Shown here: positions 61,203 to 64,000 of the stretch, piece after piece
Layout of the letters: each line of letters opens with the position of its first letter
How positions within the stretch are numbered: position 1 is the first letter of the stretch
Program-made: the position numbers and the translations under genes
The notes under the pieces: model-generated
Told to the model about the DNA's origin: nothing
Databases searched by the model: none
The model's input: only the letters and a program-made list of their open reading frames with translations
Source: CAWCKS01 sp963763485
GTDB taxonomy: Bacteria > Pseudomonadota > Alphaproteobacteria > Rhizobiales > Xanthobacteraceae
Direction: 5' to 3'
Length of the DNA: 64,000 bases
Assembly: GCA_963763485.1 (NCBI GenBank)
Contig: CAVXOW010000006.1
Span: 496,001-560,000, forward strand

Positions 61203-62050
61203 CTAGCTCCTGCCGCGACGGCTCAGATAGATGCGAGCGGCGTTGCCGCCGAGGATGGCGCTGCGCGAGGCGGAGTCGAGCGGCGTCAGCAGTGCCATCG
61301 CGGCGTCCCACCAGCGCGCATATCCGCCGGCGAGATCAACCACCGGCCAGTCGCTGCCCCATAACAGGCGTTGCGGACCAAAGGTCTCGAGCACGTGGTC
61401 CACATAGGGCTTGATGTCGTCAACAGTCCAGTGCGCCGCTGCCTCGGTCGCGATGCCGGACAGCTTGCAGACGGTGTTCGGACATTTTCGCGACGGCCGC
61501 GATATCGGAGCGCCAGGGATCAAACTTGATCTCACGGATGAGCGGCTTTGCAATATGATCGACGACGACTGTCAGGTTCGGGTGACGCTCGCAGATCTTT
61601 TGCACGCGCGGCAGATGCTGCGGCCGCGACTAGTGCATCGAACACGAGGCCCTGTTCGGTCATTGCGTGGAGCACCGCCGCGAGGTTCGGCCGCAGCAAC
61701 CAGTCATCATCGGCGATGTCGTGCAGCATCGGCCGCAGTCCGACCAGCAGCGGTTGCTCGGCGGCAACCTTCGCGATCCTCGATGCTGCGTCCATCGCAT
61801 CGAAGTCGATCCAGCCGACGACACCTGCGACAAATGGCGTGCGCTCGGCAAGCTCGAGCATGTAGAGCGTCTCGGCAAAGGTCGGTGCCGCCTGCACCAG
61901 AATCGTCTTGTCGATGCCGCGCGATTGCAGCAACGGCGCGAGATCGCTCGGGCCAAAGTCGCGATAGATCGGCGCCAGTGCCGGCGTCAGCCAGCCATAG
62001 TCGCCGCGCCCAAGCCACCAGAAATGCTGATGCGCGTCGATCCGAACCAT
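61203..62050 (-). CDS. L-fuconolactonase-like amidohydrolase, two one-base frameshifts
   Basis: The N-terminal part MVRIDAHQHFWWLGRGDYGW (metal His pair) and the C-terminal LLWGSDWPVVD are classic amidohydrolase-2/L-fuconolactone hydrolase motifs, but they lie in different frames. Near 61626 an extra base (GTCGCGGCC) breaks VFDALV from RPQHLPRVQKICERHP. Near 61490 a run of four A should be three, breaking SDIAAVAK from CPNTVCKLSGIA. With both corrected, an intact enzyme of about 281 residues results. It would open the lactone made by the upstream aldo/keto reductase. Homopolymer context suggests base-call error rather than decay. Confidence 0.82.
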
Positions 62051-62056
62051 GGCACG

Positions 62057-63092
62057 TCAGGCGGGCACGGGCACGTTGCCGGCAAGCAGCCCCTCGCCCT
62101 TGAGGTCGCGCCATAGCGCAGAGGGGATGATCACCGCCAGCGACGCCAGATTTCGCTGCACCTCCTCGGGCATCACTGCGCCCAGCACGATCGACGACAC
62201 CGCGGGATGGCCGAGCGGAAATCGCAAGGCAGCATCAGCCAGCGCCACCCCATGGGCGCGGCAAACCTTCTCGATGCGCTCGACGCGCGCGACAATATCC
62301 GGCGGAGCGATGCGATAGTTGTAGCGCGCGCCGGCAACGGGACCGATCGCCAGAATGCCCGAGTTGAAGACGCCGCCGAGCATCACGCCGATCTTCTTTT
62401 CCAGCGCCAGCGGCAGAAATTCATCGAGCGCCGGCTGCTCGAGCAGCGAGTAACGGCCCGCCAGCAGCATGGCATCGAAATCGCCCGCGCGTGCGAAGCG
62501 CGCGCACATGTCCGCCTCGTTGAGGCCGACGCCGATCGCCCTCACCACACCTTCGGATCGCAGCTGTGTCAGCGCCCGGTAAGCGCCCTCCATCGCCTCG
62601 CGAAACCGTTGCTCGATGTTGTCGCGACCATGGGTCCAGACGTCGACGTCGTGAATCAGCACCACGTCGATTGCATCGACCCCGAGCCGCAGCATCGACT
62701 GCTCGAACGAGCGCATCGTGCCGTCGTAGGAATAGTCGAACCTCGCCGCATGCGGGAAGCCGCCGGCAAAACCCGGCGAGGCATTGCCTCCGCCGGTGCG
62801 TGCCTTCGCGCCGCGCGGATTCATCCAGCGCCCGACCTTGGTTGACAACACAAAAGATATCCCGCGCGACGCGGCGCAGCGCCGTGCCGCAGCGATGCTC
62901 CGCAAGGCCATTGCCGTAATGTGGTGAGGTATCGAACAGGGCAATACCGCACTCCAGCGCAGCGCTCACGGTTGCGATCGCGGTGGCATCGTCAAGCCGC
63001 GCGTAGAGATCGCCGAGCGGCGCGGACCCGAAGCCGATCTCCGTGACTTCGAGATTTGATCTTCCAAGCCGGCGTTTGGCCAGAGCGGACAT
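62057..63092 (-). CDS. Aldo/keto reductase (D-threo-aldose/L-fucose dehydrogenase-like), frameshift near 62853
   Basis: The catalytic tetrad is recoverable across two frames: Asp and Tyr in ALFDTSPHYGNG, Lys in FVLSTKVGRW and His in VVLIHDVDVW. MSALAKRRLGRSNLEVTEIG begins the protein at ATG 63092. The frame breaks at RDIF, where TTTT should be TTT; correction gives about 344 residues. It probably oxidises L-fucose or a similar aldose to the lactone with NAD(P). It heads the operon with the lactonase (6-nt gap) and FucU, which strongly supports this role. The divergent 225-base region before it presumably carries two promoters. Confidence 0.85.
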
Positions 63093-63317
63093 GGCGGCGG
63101 ACCTCCACGTAAGAAAACAGTCGGCACGACCCGCGAATTGTCAAGCGGCATGGGTCGCCTCGCGGATCAGATCGAGGTGCGTCGCATGCCGCGCTGCGGT
63201 ATCCGCCGACGGTCTTATTGTTCGGTCGGCGCGGAGTGCTATGAATTCGACGACGCCACGGACAGCGGCGTGCCGGGCAATAATCGCCGCAAAGGCGACT
63301 TGAGGGAGGACAACACG

Positions 63318-64000
63318 ATGGCCAACGACAACAGCAAGTTTGGTTTGACCCGACGCGCCGTGGTCACCGGCTCATTGGCAGCGGGGGCACTGGGCCTGTC
63401 GGGCCGGCCGCTGTTCGCCGATCCGCAGTGGAAGAAATATGCCGGAACCAGCCTCGAGGTGAATCTCGTCAAGTCGCCGCGCGGCGATCTCCTGCAGAAA
63501 TACGAGCAGGAATTCGTCGAGCTGACCGGCATCAAGGTATCGTCGGAGCAAATTCCCGAACAGCAGCAGCGTCAGAAGGTCGTGATCGAATTGACCTCAG
63601 GCAAGCCGAGCTTCGATGTCGTGCACCTGAGCTACCATGTCCAGAAGCGCCAGTTCGACAAAGCCGGCTGGCTCGCCAATCTCTCGCCTTACATGAAAGA
63701 TCCGGCGCTCGCCGACCCCTCGCTCTCAGAGAGCGATTTCTCCGCCGCCGGGCTGCAATACGCCAGGAACGACAAGGGCGAATTGCTGTCGCTGCCCTGG
63801 TCGGTCGACTACTGGATCATCTACTGGAACAAGGAGCTGTTCGAGAAGAAGGGCCAGAAATATCCCACGACGTTCGACGAGCTGGTCACCGTCGCGGAAG
63901 CCCTGACCGACGTGAAGGACGGCACCTACGGCTTCGTTGCACGTGGCCTGCGTAACGCCAACGTTCCGGTGTGGTCGAGCTTCCTGCTTGGCTACGGCGG
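63318..64000 (+). CDS. Sugar ABC transporter substrate-binding protein, partial (runs off the window)
   Basis: The first 227 residues are present. A Tat signal (LTRRAVVTGSLAAGALGLSG) is followed by a solute-binding family 1 domain: LLQKYEQEFVELTGIKVSSE, GKPSFDVVHLSYHVQKRQFD, LPWSVDYWIIYWNKELFE. GAGGGAGGA lies before ATG 63318. It is divergent from the fucose-type operon, so it may encode the cognate sugar importer. Its permease and ATPase genes would lie beyond base 64000. Confidence 0.9.
   Translation, partial: MANDNSKFGLTRRAVVTGSLAAGALGLSGRPLFADPQWKKYAGTSLEVNLVKSPRGDLLQKYEQEFVELTGIKVSSEQIPEQQQRQKVVIELTSGKPSFDVVHLSYHVQKRQFDKAGWLANLSPYMKDPALADPSLSESDFSAAGLQYARNDKGELLSLPWSVDYWIIYWNKELFEKKGQKYPTTFDELVTVAEALTDVKDGTYGFVARGLRNANVPVWSSFLLGYG

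Overview
The window looks like chromosomal DNA of a high-GC alphaproteobacterium, most likely of the Bradyrhizobium/Rhodopseudomonas group. This is inferred from the strong G/C preference at third codon positions, the dense catabolic and transport gene content, a hopanoid-type RND exporter, and intergenic palindromic repeats of the kind common in those genomes. I find 54 protein-coding genes. I find no rRNA, tRNA, CRISPR array, intact insertion sequence or phage gene.

Layout. (1) 0.2-7.0 kb: a small coiled-coil protein; a 2-hydroxyacid dehydrogenase with an alpha/beta-hydrolase-fold protein that lacks its serine nucleophile; then a crotonase, an acyl-CoA synthetase (frameshifted) and a FAD-linked oxidase. 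(2) 7.1-9.9 kb: a tightly packed four-gene operon of three uncharacterised membrane/exported proteins and a membrane-anchored hydrolase. (3) 10.2-19.1 kb: an Ldh2-type dehydrogenase, a flavin monooxygenase, a FAH-family hydrolase, a dihaem cytochrome c, an amidohydrolase, SlyX, a carboxymuconolactone-decarboxylase-like protein, an MFS carrier (two frameshifts) and a trans-aconitate methyltransferase-like gene (one frameshift). (4) 19.1-24.9 kb: a TRAP transporter operon led by a D-threonine-aldolase-type PLP enzyme and a fumarase/adenylosuccinate-lyase-superfamily enzyme. (5) 25-35.6 kb: a cupin; an operon of N-acyl-D-amino-acid deacylase, gamma-glutamyltransferase and MmgE/PrpD protein; a PsiF-like protein; an acyl-CoA dehydrogenase; a large exported protein with three copies of one module; a quinone oxidoreductase. 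(6) 35.7-44.6 kb: MetY, a hydrolase, a fused hydantoinase A/B (oxoprolinase-type) protein, an overlooked 59-residue membrane protein and an HpnN-like exporter. (7) 45.1-50.7 kb: a complete sugar ABC importer followed by hemE. (8) 50.7-58.2 kb: a PPOX flavoprotein, a Met-rich secreted protein, an RND efflux pump pair, a sorbosone/glucose-dehydrogenase-like propeller and a small monooxygenase-like protein. (9) 58.3-64 kb: a benzoate-CoA-ligase-type enzyme with a hydrolase; an L-fucose-type oxidation operon (aldo/keto reductase, lactonase, FucU mutarotase), with two of its genes frameshifted; and, divergently, the start of another ABC binding protein that runs off the end.

The general theme is uptake and oxidation of organic acids, aromatics, amino-acid derivatives and sugars. 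The most striking features are: no recognisable transcriptional regulator in 64 kb; several single-base indels that break otherwise intact genes (two in homopolymers, so base-call error is likely); a vestigial copy of the hydantoinase B tail under the 3' end of the RND exporter; a three-module periplasmic protein of unknown function; and matching hairpins just after the binding-protein genes of both complete transporter operons.
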